DNA of 20,183 bases. Source: Kiritimatiellia bacterium (lineage in GTDB: Bacteria; Verrucomicrobiota; Kiritimatiellia; RFP12; UBA1067). Shown piece by piece: positions 7,380-13,427 of the stretch. The position numbers and the translations under genes are program-made. The DNA lies in NCBI GenBank assembly GCA_017959645.1, contig JAGDAE010000076.1, positions 1 through 20,183 of the forward strand. The letters run 5' to 3'. The notes beneath the pieces were generated by a model. The model saw only the letters and a list, made by a program, of their open reading frames with translations. It did no database searches and was not told the DNA's origin. Within the stretch, counting starts at the first letter, position 1, and each line of letters starts with the position of its first letter.

Positions 7380-8675
7380 TCAAATCGCCCTGAGTTTGAC
7401 CGGTTCGCCTTCGACCACGCCGCTGGCCTTGATCTCGCCGAGCGCCGCGTCGACCGCCGAAGACTTCGCGCGATGCGTGAACACGACAACCGGAACCGTC
7501 CCGTTCTCGTCCGCCCCACCCTTCTGCGACGCGGCCGAAATCGACACGCCGTTTTTTCCGAGCGCAGTCGCTATCGCCCCGAACGCGCCTGGACGGTCGG
7601 CGACCGCAAACCTCAGATAGAACCTCGACATTATGTCGCCAGGCTTGCGCAGTTTCACCGCGCCTTCCGCGTAGGACGGCACCGCGCGAGCATATCGCGT
7701 CTCGCAGTGCGCGAGGTTGCGGGCGATGTCGCCGATGTCGCCGATGACCGTCGAGGCGGTCGGCTGCCGTCCGGCGCCGCGTCCGTAGTACATCGTGTAG
7801 TCCGACATGTCGCCTTTCACCATCGCCGCGTTGAATGCGTCGTTCACAGACGCGAGCATGTGCGTAAAAGGCACCAACGTCGGATGCACCCCGACCTCGA
7901 TTTCGTCGCCGTCCCTCGCAACCACCGCGAGCAGCTTGATGCGGTAGCCGAATTCGGCGGCGTACTTCACGTCCTCGCCCGCGAGATTGCGTATGCCCTC
8001 GACGTTGACGTCGTCGAGCCGCGGCTGGAAGCCGTACGCGAGCGCCGCGAGGATGCACGCCTTGTGGGCGGTGTCGAAACCGTCGATGTCGAGCGACGGG
8101 TCCGCCTCCGCGTAACCGAGCTTCTGCGCGTCGGCGAGAACCTCACCGAACGGCAGACCTTCGTTTTCCATGCGCGTGAGGATGTAGTTGCACGTTCCGT
8201 TGAGGATTCCGTGTATCGACTCGATGTCGTTGCCGGCGAGCCCTTCGCGCAGAACGCGGATGATCGGGATTCCGCCGCCGACCGACGCGCCGAAATAGAT
8301 GTCGACGCCGTTTTCGGACGCCGTCTCGAATATTTCGCGTCCATATTCGGCAAGCAGCTTCTTGTTGGCGGTGACTACGCATTTGCCGGCCTTGAGCGCC
8401 TTGAGAACAAACGTCTTCGCGATGCCGGTTCCGCCGATCGTCTCGACCACGATCCCGATCTTCGGGTCTGCTATCACGCTCTTCGCGTCGGTCGTCAGAA
8501 CTCCGGACGGAACCGCGACTCCGCGATCCGTGGTTATGTCGAGATCGGCGATTTTTTCGAGAACGATATCGACCCCCAGACGCTTCGCCATGACTTCTCG
8601 ATGTTTGAGAAGCCCGTCGGCCACGCCCGCGCCGACCGTGCCGAATCCGAGAATTCCTACTCCTATCTGCTTCAT
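7380..8675 (-). CDS. hom: Homoserine dehydrogenase with ACT domain
   Basis: This 431-residue NAD(P)-dependent enzyme reduces aspartate semialdehyde to homoserine, at the branch to threonine and methionine. The N-terminus has the Rossmann motif GILGFGTVGAG (8-18). Conserved catalytic-domain segments include TANKKLLAEYG, ILNGTCNYIL and EADPSLDIDGFDTAHK. The C-terminal ~80 residues (RFYLRFAVADRPGAFGAIAT onward) form an ACT domain, expected to bind threonine or a related effector. Length is normal for the ACT-containing class. The ATG at 8675 is preceded by an AGGA ribosome site and a clear promoter about 31-60 bp upstream. It leads the hom-lysC operon. Confidence 0.97.
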   Translation of the reverse strand: MKQIGVGILGFGTVGAGVADGLLKHREVMAKRLGVDIVLEKIADLDITTDRGVAVPSGVLTTDAKSVIADPKIGIVVETIGGTGIAKTFVLKALKAGKCVVTANKKLLAEYGREIFETASENGVDIYFGASVGGGIPIIRVLREGLAGNDIESIHGILNGTCNYILTRMENEGLPFGEVLADAQKLGYAEADPSLDIDGFDTAHKACILAALAYGFQPRLDDVNVEGIRNLAGEDVKYAAEFGYRIKLLAVVARDGDEIEVGVHPTLVPFTHMLASVNDAFNAAMVKGDMSDYTMYYGRGAGRQPTASTVIGDIGDIARNLAHCETRYARAVPSYAEGAVKLRKPGDIMSRFYLRFAVADRPGAFGAIATALGKNGVSISAASQKGGADENGTVPVVVFTHRAKSSAVDAALGEIKASGVVEGEPVKLRAI

Positions 8676-8705
8676 TTCTTCATCCTTCTTCGATTGAAAG
8701 TGCGT

Positions 8706-8735
8706 ATTTTACTCTTATTTGCCGGATCACGTCAA
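8706..8735 (-). promoter_or_regulatory. Sigma70-type promoter of hom-lysC
   Basis: Read on the minus strand, TTGACG (plus 8730-8735) and TAAAAT (plus 8706-8711) are separated by 18 bp. The start would fall near 8699, giving a short leader of about 24 nt with the hom ribosome site. The inverted repeat at 8751-8819 lies just upstream of the -35 element, so it is outside this transcript and could act as an upstream binding site. Confidence 0.7.
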
Positions 8736-8750
8736 GCGCGACAGTGCGAT

Positions 8751-8819
8751 TTTTGAGAATGCGGATGGGTTGGTGGTGCCAATGCGCATTGAGGTCAAAG
8801 CTGCATCCGAGTCTCAAAA
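8751..8819. repeat. Interrupted inverted repeat enclosing a 12-bp palindrome
   Basis: TTTTGAGA (8751-8758) pairs exactly with TCTCAAAA (8812-8819). After a 3/2-nt internal loop, CGGATG (8762-8767) pairs with CATCCG (8804-8809), making 14 bp of stem around a 36-nt interior. The interior holds the perfect palindrome CAATGCGCATTG (8780-8791). No T-run follows the right arm on either strand, so it does not look like a standard intrinsic terminator. It sits between the HAD gene end and the hom promoter. It could be an operator region, a structured RNA in the 3' UTR of the upstream operon, or a small mobile-element remnant. Confidence 0.6.
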
Positions 8820-8823
8820 TATT

Positions 8824-8845
8824 GAACTACAATTTGCAGTAGTTC
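8824..8845 (-). terminator. Possible terminator hairpin after the HAD phosphatase gene
   Basis: GAACTAC (8824-8830) and GTAGTTC (8839-8845) form a 7-bp stem with an 8-nt loop, extended after one mismatch by ATAT/ATAT. On the minus strand it is followed by AATATTTT, a weak U-rich stretch. It lies about 40 bp past the HAD stop codon, a reasonable place to end that operon, but the stem is AU-rich and the T-run is interrupted. Confidence 0.4.
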
Positions 8846-8886
8846 CATATGTTTTTGGGGGCTGCCCGGCGTAAATCCCGTCCGCG

Positions 8887-9525
8887 TCAGATTTCCGCCG
8901 GGGAGCGGACGATGCGGTCGGCGCCCGCAAGCTCGCCGGGCGTGCCGTATCCCCACGTCACCGCGACGGATTCCATTCCGTTCTCGCGCGCCGCGTCGAA
9001 ATCGTTCGCCGTGTCCCCGACCATCGCGCAGTCCGCCGCCGCAAGCGCGTTCTCGCACAACGCAAGCGCGAGCAGCGCGCCCTTGCGCAGCTTCCCGATC
9101 GCGGGGTCGTCCTTGTGCATGTCGGACGAGTAGAGCTTCTCGAAAACCAGGTTCCAGCCGAACTTTTCGCACATCGCCGACGCGCCGGCGTACCGCTTGT
9201 TGGTCGCGATGAACACCCTGGCGCCGGACGCTTTGAGCTCGCGCACGCGGTCGAGCACGCCGGGATATTCTTTCGTGGACGGGAAACCGTCCGTGTCGTA
9301 TCGGAAGCCGAACGCCTGCCGGATGCCGGCGATCAGTTTTTCGTCGCAGCGTCCGGGAAAGAGGGTTCTGGCCACGTCGTCGATCGAAGGGCCGGTCGCG
9401 AACTTGCTGTCGAAATCGGGACATTCGAGACCGAGATCCTTCAGCGCCGCCTTCCATGCGCCGCGGATGTCGGCGTCGGTGTCGGCCAGCGTTCCGTCCA
9501 GATCGAAGAAATACGCCTTTTTCAT
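8887..9525 (-). CDS. HAD-superfamily phosphatase, phosphoglycolate phosphatase-like
   Basis: This 212-residue protein has the four HAD motifs: DLDGT at 8-12 (nucleophile Asp8, acid/base Asp10), ATNK at 107-110, Lys145 in a PAIGK context, and GDTANDFDAA at 170-179 (metal-binding Asp171 and Asp175). The cap lies in the helical insert at about 16-80, as in Gph/PGMB-type enzymes. Such enzymes hydrolyse small phosphate esters such as 2-phosphoglycolate or sugar phosphates; the substrate cannot be assigned. The ATG overlaps the stop of the EIIA gene by 4 bp (ATGA), with GAGGAG just upstream. The neighbouring PTS-like gene makes a sugar phosphate a plausible substrate, but that is only inference. 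It is the last gene of its operon. Confidence 0.92.
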   Translation of the reverse strand: MKKAYFFDLDGTLADTDADIRGAWKAALKDLGLECPDFDSKFATGPSIDDVARTLFPGRCDEKLIAGIRQAFGFRYDTDGFPSTKEYPGVLDRVRELKASGARVFIATNKRYAGASAMCEKFGWNLVFEKLYSSDMHKDDPAIGKLRKGALLALALCENALAAADCAMVGDTANDFDAARENGMESVAVTWGYGTPGELAGADRIVRSPAEI

Positions 9526-10235
9526 CCCAGCAGCTCCTCCTCGGCGTCGCGTATCGCCGATACGGCCGCATCGGGGTCTTCGACTTCGGCGAGCCGCTCG
9601 AGGAATCCGGTCGCGTGGGTCATGACGGCGAGGCGCGAGAGGATGTGCAGATGCATCTCGTGGTCGGTCGAGCAGACGAGGAAGAAGTGGCGCGTTCCCT
9701 CCCCGTTCGGCGCGCCGAAGAACACCGGCCTGGCGCTGCGCCCGTAGGCGACGAAAGATTCCTCGAACATGAAAGGATCGTGGAAGCGCGGATGCAGGAA
9801 CGCCGCCCCTTCGCCGACCGCGGTGGAGGCGATCTCTTCGCGCGCGACGAGTTCTTTGAAAAGCAGATCGGTGTCGTAGACGAGACCGGTCCTCTCCGCC
9901 AGATCCGTCATGTCGCGAATCATGCCTGCCTTGGCCTTCGCGCGGATGTCGAGGCATATGCCGCCGGTGCGGAACAGCGGGGAGATGCGCCAGTCCTGGG
10001 TGTTCGAGCGGCGGTGCTCGTCGAGGATGTCCATATGTCGGCGAACCTGTTCGCGCCGGCCTGCGGCCAGCAGGCTGCGCTGGGCCCATTCATCGAGCGC
10101 GCGGTGTTCGAACCACAGATCGCCGCCGTGCTCGGAGAATTCGATCTCGCCGCGCTGCGCGACGTGGCGGAGCTCGTTCGCGTCGATGTGGGCGTGCGCC
10201 GCCGCCTGCCTGAGGTTCAACATCTGCCTGCTCAC
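9522..10235 (-). CDS. HTH domain fused to PTS EIIA (fructose/nitrogen type)
   Basis: This 237-residue protein joins two domains. Residues about 6-55 form an excisionase/MerR-type helix-turn-helix (LNLRQAAAHAHIDANELRHV, then QRGEIEFSEHGGDLWFEHRALDEW). Residues about 90-235 match the EIIA fructose/mannitol/Ntr fold, with TAVGEGAAFLHPR aligning to the phosphorylation-site region; His148 is the candidate phospho-acceptor. No EIIB or EIIC gene is nearby, so a regulatory, PtsN-like role is more likely than transport (inferred). I prefer the GTG at 10235: GGGAGGG lies 7 nt upstream and it gives a GTGA overlap with holA; an ATG four codons later is the alternative. It lies between holA and the HAD gene. 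Confidence 0.85.
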   Translation of the reverse strand: MSRQMLNLRQAAAHAHIDANELRHVAQRGEIEFSEHGGDLWFEHRALDEWAQRSLLAAGRREQVRRHMDILDEHRRSNTQDWRISPLFRTGGICLDIRAKAKAGMIRDMTDLAERTGLVYDTDLLFKELVAREEIASTAVGEGAAFLHPRFHDPFMFEESFVAYGRSARPVFFGAPNGEGTRHFFLVCSTDHEMHLHILSRLAVMTHATGFLERLAEVEDPDAAVSAIRDAEEELLG

Positions 10236-11248
10236 CGCCGCGCCCTCCCGATCGCGCGCAGGATCTCTGCGTCGACGAGTACCGCCGCCGATTCCCCCGA
10301 GCCGCTCACGGCCCGCTCGCGCAGGCGGAAGAACCGGTGCCGCGCGACCCTGAGCTCGCGCAGAGTCCATTTGCCGGCGAACCGGCGGAGCTTGTTCGCA
10401 ACATACGGATTCATCCCCTCCGTCGCCTGGTCGAAGAAACCGCGCTCCTGCGCGTCTTTCAGTTCCGCCAGCTGCCGGAAAAACCGCTCGAGCATCGCCG
10501 GAACGTATACGGCGAATCCGTCGCCGGTCTTGAACCTCTCGAGCGCCGCCATCGCCGCACGCGCGTCGCGATCGCCGACCGGATCGGTGAGATCCCATCC
10601 GGCGGGCTCGGATCCTGCCGACAATGAAGTTATGTCGGCGACGTCGGCGGCGCCCACCATGTCGCGTCCGGGGCCGATGTATTCCCGGAGTTTTTCGAGT
10701 TCGCTCAAAAGCGTGCGCGAATCGCATCCCGCGCGCGCTACGAACATGTCCGCGACGCCGGGCGCGAATTTCAGGCCGAGGCCGCCGGCGAAATCCATCG
10801 CCCTGGCGGCCGCCTGCCGCGCCTGCTGCGACGGCTTCGCCTCCTTGAAAACCACGATTTCCGCCGAACCCGCGAGCGTCTTCGCGAACGTCGAGGTCGC
10901 GAGCAGGCAGGGGCCGGAGAGAATGAAGTGCTGGTTCTCCGGCAGATCGGCCGCCGCGAGCCGCTTCGCGAAACCGTCGAGCGCCTTGCGCACGTCTTCG
11001 GCGGCGGACTTCTTTCCCGCGCCGGGGAGAAAGTGCACGTTCCTCCACCACGTGACCTTGCGCGGATCGAGAAACGGCGGCGTCGCCAGACTCTCGTCCG
11101 CCCTGCGCAGATCTTCGAGCTGCCGGTCGGCGGCGGTCGAATTCAACGAATCGATCGTCTCCAGGCCGACCCCGTCGCCGATCGTCTTTTTCGCCATCTC
11201 CGAAACGAGATAGTCGTCTTCACCGATTATCACGTGTACGTTCGCCAT
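10232..11248 (-). CDS. holA: DNA polymerase III subunit delta
   Basis: This 338-residue protein resembles HolA, the delta subunit that opens the beta sliding clamp within the clamp loader. The N-terminus HVIIGEDDYLVSE is the typical family start, and the middle contains the conserved segment SRTLLSELEKLREYIGPGRD. The C-terminal half is helical (MLERFFRQLAELKDAQERGF), as expected of the oligomerisation region. Length fits the family. The start codon lies 29 bp inside the end of lgt, an unusually long overlap, but the conserved IGEDDYL block so close to the start supports it. The family diverges strongly, so confidence rests on the N-terminal and central blocks. Confidence 0.88.
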   Translation of the reverse strand: MANVHVIIGEDDYLVSEMAKKTIGDGVGLETIDSLNSTAADRQLEDLRRADESLATPPFLDPRKVTWWRNVHFLPGAGKKSAAEDVRKALDGFAKRLAAADLPENQHFILSGPCLLATSTFAKTLAGSAEIVVFKEAKPSQQARQAAARAMDFAGGLGLKFAPGVADMFVARAGCDSRTLLSELEKLREYIGPGRDMVGAADVADITSLSAGSEPAGWDLTDPVGDRDARAAMAALERFKTGDGFAVYVPAMLERFFRQLAELKDAQERGFFDQATEGMNPYVANKLRRFAGKWTLRELRVARHRFFRLRERAVSGSGESAAVLVDAEILRAIGRARR

Positions 11249-11975
11249 ATGCGAGAAACGCGGCTCCGGCGAGCGCCGTGCCGATTGATATTAGCTGGCC
11301 GATCGACAGCCCGCAGAACGCCGCGCGCGGATCGCCGCGCAGGAACTCCAGCCCGAAGCGGATCGCCGCGTAGCCGACGAGATAGATTCCGGTCGTGTGC
11401 CGCCTGGTCTTCAGGTAGACCGCGAGCAGAACCGCGAAAAGCGCGAGCAGGGCGGCGGCCTCGAACAGCTGGACCGGCAGCACGCCGACCAGCCGGCGGC
11501 CGTGCTCGTACCAGCTCGGACTGAATTCGGGGAACACGACCGCGCACCATGCGTCCGAATCGCGTCCGTAGCAGCAGCCGTAGAAGAAGCATCCGATCCG
11601 CCCGCACGCGTGCCCGAGAGGGACGGCCACCGAAAGTACGTCGGCGAGCGCGACGACGTTCTCTTTTTTCACGCGGCACCAGACGAAGAACACCGCCAGC
11701 GCGAGAACGAGTCCGCCGTAGAACATCAGCCCGCCCTGCCAGACCTTGAAGACGTCGAGCGGCGCGGCGGCGAATTCGGCGCTCCAGTGCTCGACGACGT
11801 AGGCGGCGCGGCTGCCGGCGACTCCGGCGAGCATCAGATACATCAGCAGATTCGAGACGTCCTTGCGCCCCGAAAGGCGCTCGACGAGATGCCAGCACAG
11901 CAGAAAGCCGGCCGCCATGCACGCGCCGTACGTCTTGACATGCAGAAAGCCGAGGTCTATCAGGTCCGGGTGCAC
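11220..11975 (-). CDS. lgt: Prolipoprotein diacylglyceryl transferase
   Basis: Lgt moves diacylglycerol from phosphatidylglycerol to the lipobox cysteine of prolipoproteins in the inner membrane, the first step of lipoprotein maturation. This 251-residue protein has about seven membrane segments, the family signature HACGRIGCFFYGCCYG (122-137) with the essential Arg126, the earlier AGSR region (Arg56), and RFGLEFLRGD near 206-215. The start is taken as GTG at 11975 (HPDLIDLGF is a normal Lgt N-terminus); no in-frame ATG is near. It overlaps the protease gene by 16 bp and holA by 29 bp. Its likely substrates include the small lipoprotein at 4910-5074. Confidence 0.96.
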   Translation of the reverse strand: MHPDLIDLGFLHVKTYGACMAAGFLLCWHLVERLSGRKDVSNLLMYLMLAGVAGSRAAYVVEHWSAEFAAAPLDVFKVWQGGLMFYGGLVLALAVFFVWCRVKKENVVALADVLSVAVPLGHACGRIGCFFYGCCYGRDSDAWCAVVFPEFSPSWYEHGRRLVGVLPVQLFEAAALLALFAVLLAVYLKTRRHTTGIYLVGYAAIRFGLEFLRGDPRAAFCGLSIGQLISIGTALAGAAFLAYGERTRDNR

Positions 11976-12670
11976 AGCGAAACCATCCTTCCGAAGAAAC
12001 GAACGGCGAGATCCCAGACGCCGGCGTAGGCCGACAGGGTGCGCGAAGCGAGAAAGCCGCCGAGGGCGGCGAACGAAAGCCGGGTCGTCGCCGCCAGAAA
12101 GACCAGCACGAGCAGGACGTTGGCGATGAAGATGAACACCCACGAAAACACGCGCCCGTAGAGCCGTATGTCTGGCTGGCGCTGCGCGAGCGTCTCGACC
12201 GTGAACAGAACGTGGAACGCCCACGTGAAGCCGATCATGAACAGCCACAGCGGAAGAAACGGCAGCGGACGCAGGAAGGCGAACGTGACGATCGCGGCGA
12301 CGATGACGACGAACGTGTAGAAGGGGAAGAAATACGGCGCGAGCGTTATGAGCATGTTCGTCTTCGTCAGCCGCACGCTGCCGCCCGAAGAGCTCACGCG
12401 CACGTCGGAGGGCCTCGCGCCGAACAGCAGCCCCCACAGCGCGTGAGTGAGCTCGTGGCCGAGCACGTAGGCTTTCACCGGATGCGAAAGCGCCGCCCAG
12501 CACAGCGCGAACGCGGCGACGCCGCCGAAAAGCGAGACCGTCTCGACCGAGAACAGCGTCTCGATCCCGGCCGACGCCATGACCGAGTCGAAGAACGCCG
12601 CAGACACCCCCCAGCACGCCGGCAGCAGCGCGAGCCCGAGCAGCAGCCTGAAGAATCCAGCCATCGTCAT
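11960..12670 (-). CDS. M50-like membrane metalloprotease
   Basis: This 236-residue, mostly hydrophobic protein has about five to six membrane helices. Residues 72-76 (HELTH within VLGHELTHALWGLLFGA) form an HExxH zinc-protease motif at the membrane face, followed by a short extended segment (SDVRVSSSGGSVRLTKTN) and APYFFPFY. This layout fits minimal M50-type intramembrane proteases or DUF3267-like relatives. The usual NPDG third-ligand motif is not obvious, so catalysis is not assured. The ATG overlaps the stop of the FtsB-like gene (ATGA); a second ATG two codons on is possible. Position between a division-protein gene and lgt suggests an envelope role. Substrate unknown. Confidence 0.8.
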   Translation of the reverse strand: MTMAGFFRLLLGLALLPACWGVSAAFFDSVMASAGIETLFSVETVSLFGGVAAFALCWAALSHPVKAYVLGHELTHALWGLLFGARPSDVRVSSSGGSVRLTKTNMLITLAPYFFPFYTFVVIVAAIVTFAFLRPLPFLPLWLFMIGFTWAFHVLFTVETLAQRQPDIRLYGRVFSWVFIFIANVLLVLVFLAATTRLSFAALGGFLASRTLSAYAGVWDLAVRFFGRMVSLCTRT

Positions 12671-12954
12671 TCGTCGAACACGAACACCAGTTCGCCGGGA
12701 TACACGCGGCGCTCCTGCCTGGCGAGACGCTCGACGAAACCGGAGTCGGTCTTGTAGCGCTGCATGTTCTCGCGCAGCTCCGAGATCTCGCGCTTCCTCT
12801 CCTCGATGCGCGCGGCGAGTTCGGCGTTCTTGCGCTTCAACCCCTCGCCGGTGCGGTACGCCGGCCACGCGACGACAACGCCGGCCACGACGATCGAAAC
12901 CACGGCGATCAGCGTGAACACCTTGAAAATTCCATCCTTCTCTTTCTTTGCCAT
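12667..12954 (-). CDS. FtsB/DivIC-like septum formation initiator
   Basis: This 95-residue bitopic protein has the FtsB/DivIC layout: a short basic N-terminus (MAKKEKDG), one membrane helix (about 12-31), a charged coiled coil (about 36-68), then the conserved ending SGFVERLARQERRVYPGELVFVF. FtsB-type proteins bind FtsL and FtsQ in the divisome and help trigger septal wall synthesis. The frame is open for 46 codons upstream, but MAKKEKDG is chosen because a TATAAT promoter lies 7 nt before that ATG, so the upstream part would not be transcribed. No ribosome site is seen; the mRNA is probably leaderless. First gene of the lgt-holA operon. Confidence 0.9.
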   Translation of the reverse strand: MAKKEKDGIFKVFTLIAVVSIVVAGVVVAWPAYRTGEGLKRKNAELAARIEERKREISELRENMQRYKTDSGFVERLARQERRVYPGELVFVFDE

Positions 12955-12961
12955 GGGGGTA

Positions 12962-12970
12962 ATTATACCA
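12962..12970 (-). promoter_or_regulatory. Extended -10 promoter, probably leaderless, of the FtsB-like operon
   Basis: On the minus strand TGG-TATAAT (perfect -10 with the TGn extension) ends 7 nt before the ATG at 12954. The sequence between them is only Ts, As and Cs (TACCCCC), with no Shine-Dalgarno. A TTTACA hexamer exists but at 14 bp, too short for a standard -35. Transcription should start at or beside the ATG. It is divergent from the CBM48 promoter. Confidence 0.62.
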
Positions 12971-12990
12971 AATTTTTTTGATGTAAAACA

Positions 12991-13020
12991 TTGACATTTG
13001 AAAAAAATGTGAGATACTAT
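12991..13020 (+). promoter_or_regulatory. Promoter of the CBM48 protein gene
   Basis: A perfect -35 TTGACA (12991-12996) is followed after 18 bp by TACTAT (13015-13020). The start would be near 13027, giving a leader of about 50 nt with a hairpin (13032-13050) and a strong GAGGAG ribosome site (13064-13069) 7 nt before the ATG. The consensus -35 and strong ribosome site suggest high expression. Confidence 0.7.
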
Positions 13021-13031
13021 TCGCCCGTTTA

Positions 13032-13050
13032 CGGTGGGAAAGGCCCGCCG
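13032..13050 (+). promoter_or_regulatory. 5' UTR hairpin upstream of the CBM48 gene
   Basis: CGGTGGG (13032-13038) pairs with CCCGCCG (13044-13050) through six Watson-Crick pairs and one G-U, with loop AAAGG. It would begin about 5 nt from the predicted mRNA 5' end and leaves the ribosome site free, so it fits a 5' stabilising stem better than a riboswitch. Confidence 0.5.
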
Positions 13051-13076
13051 GGGACATACATTCGAGGAGAAACAAA

Positions 13077-13421
13077 ATGAACAAAAAAGCAACCAGAAAG
13101 TGCACAGTCGCGAAGGTTGCCGCGCCCGTCAAGGCGCGCGCCGCCAAGAAGACTGTCGCGAAAAAGCCGGTGACGTTCACGTTCCACGCCGAGAAGGGCA
13201 AAGACGTGTTCCTCGCCGGATCGTTCAACGGATGGGATCCTGCCGCCAAGAAGATGGCGTTCAAGGCGCGCAAGAACGTGTACGAGACGAGCGTGAATCT
13301 CGCCGCGGGCGACTACGAGTACAAGTTCGTCGTCGACGGCAGCTGGTGCGCAGACCCGGAGAACGTGAACTGCGTCCAGAACGACCAGGGTACGTTCAAC
13401 TCGGTGATAACCGTCAAGTAA
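13077..13421 (+). CDS. Small CBM48 glycogen-binding protein with basic tail
   Basis: This 114-residue protein has two parts. Residues 1-30 are a Lys/Ala/Val tail with about 11 basic residues, like histone H1-type or other nucleic-acid-binding tails. Residues 31-114 form a single carbohydrate-binding module of the CBM48/AMPK-beta glycogen-binding type: VFLAGSFNGWDP (44-55), YEYKFVVDGSW (80-90) and GTFNSVITVK at the end. Trp53, Lys83, Trp90 and Asn108 align with the glucan-binding residues known in AMPK beta. There is no catalytic domain or signal peptide, so a cytoplasmic role at glycogen granules or in sensing is inferred. A strong promoter and the GAGGAG ribosome site precede it. It converges on def with a 6-bp gap. 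Confidence 0.88.
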   Translation: MNKKATRKCTVAKVAAPVKARAAKKTVAKKPVTFTFHAEKGKDVFLAGSFNGWDPAAKKMAFKARKNVYETSVNLAAGDYEYKFVVDGSWCADPENVNCVQNDQGTFNSVITVK

Positions 13422-13427
13422 GGCGGT

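Noticed and set aside
7176..8756. A 526-codon plus-strand open frame
   Set aside because: Antisense to lysC and hom, Arg/Val/Asp-rich, no domain; both opposing genes are certain.
8676..8886. tRNA, T-box or known riboswitch before hom
   Set aside because: No tRNA cloverleaf, T-box sequence or recognised aptamer core is visible, and the hom promoter lies downstream of the structured part.
9456..11213. A 585-codon plus-strand open frame
   Set aside because: It is antisense to the HAD, EIIA and holA genes, is rich in Arg/Ala/Ser with no recognisable domain, and arises from high-GC codon bias.
12955..13092. 46-residue N-terminal extension of the FtsB-like protein
   Set aside because: It would cross the promoter region and a TATAAT directly before the ATG at 12954; the extension is Cys/Phe-rich and unlike the family.
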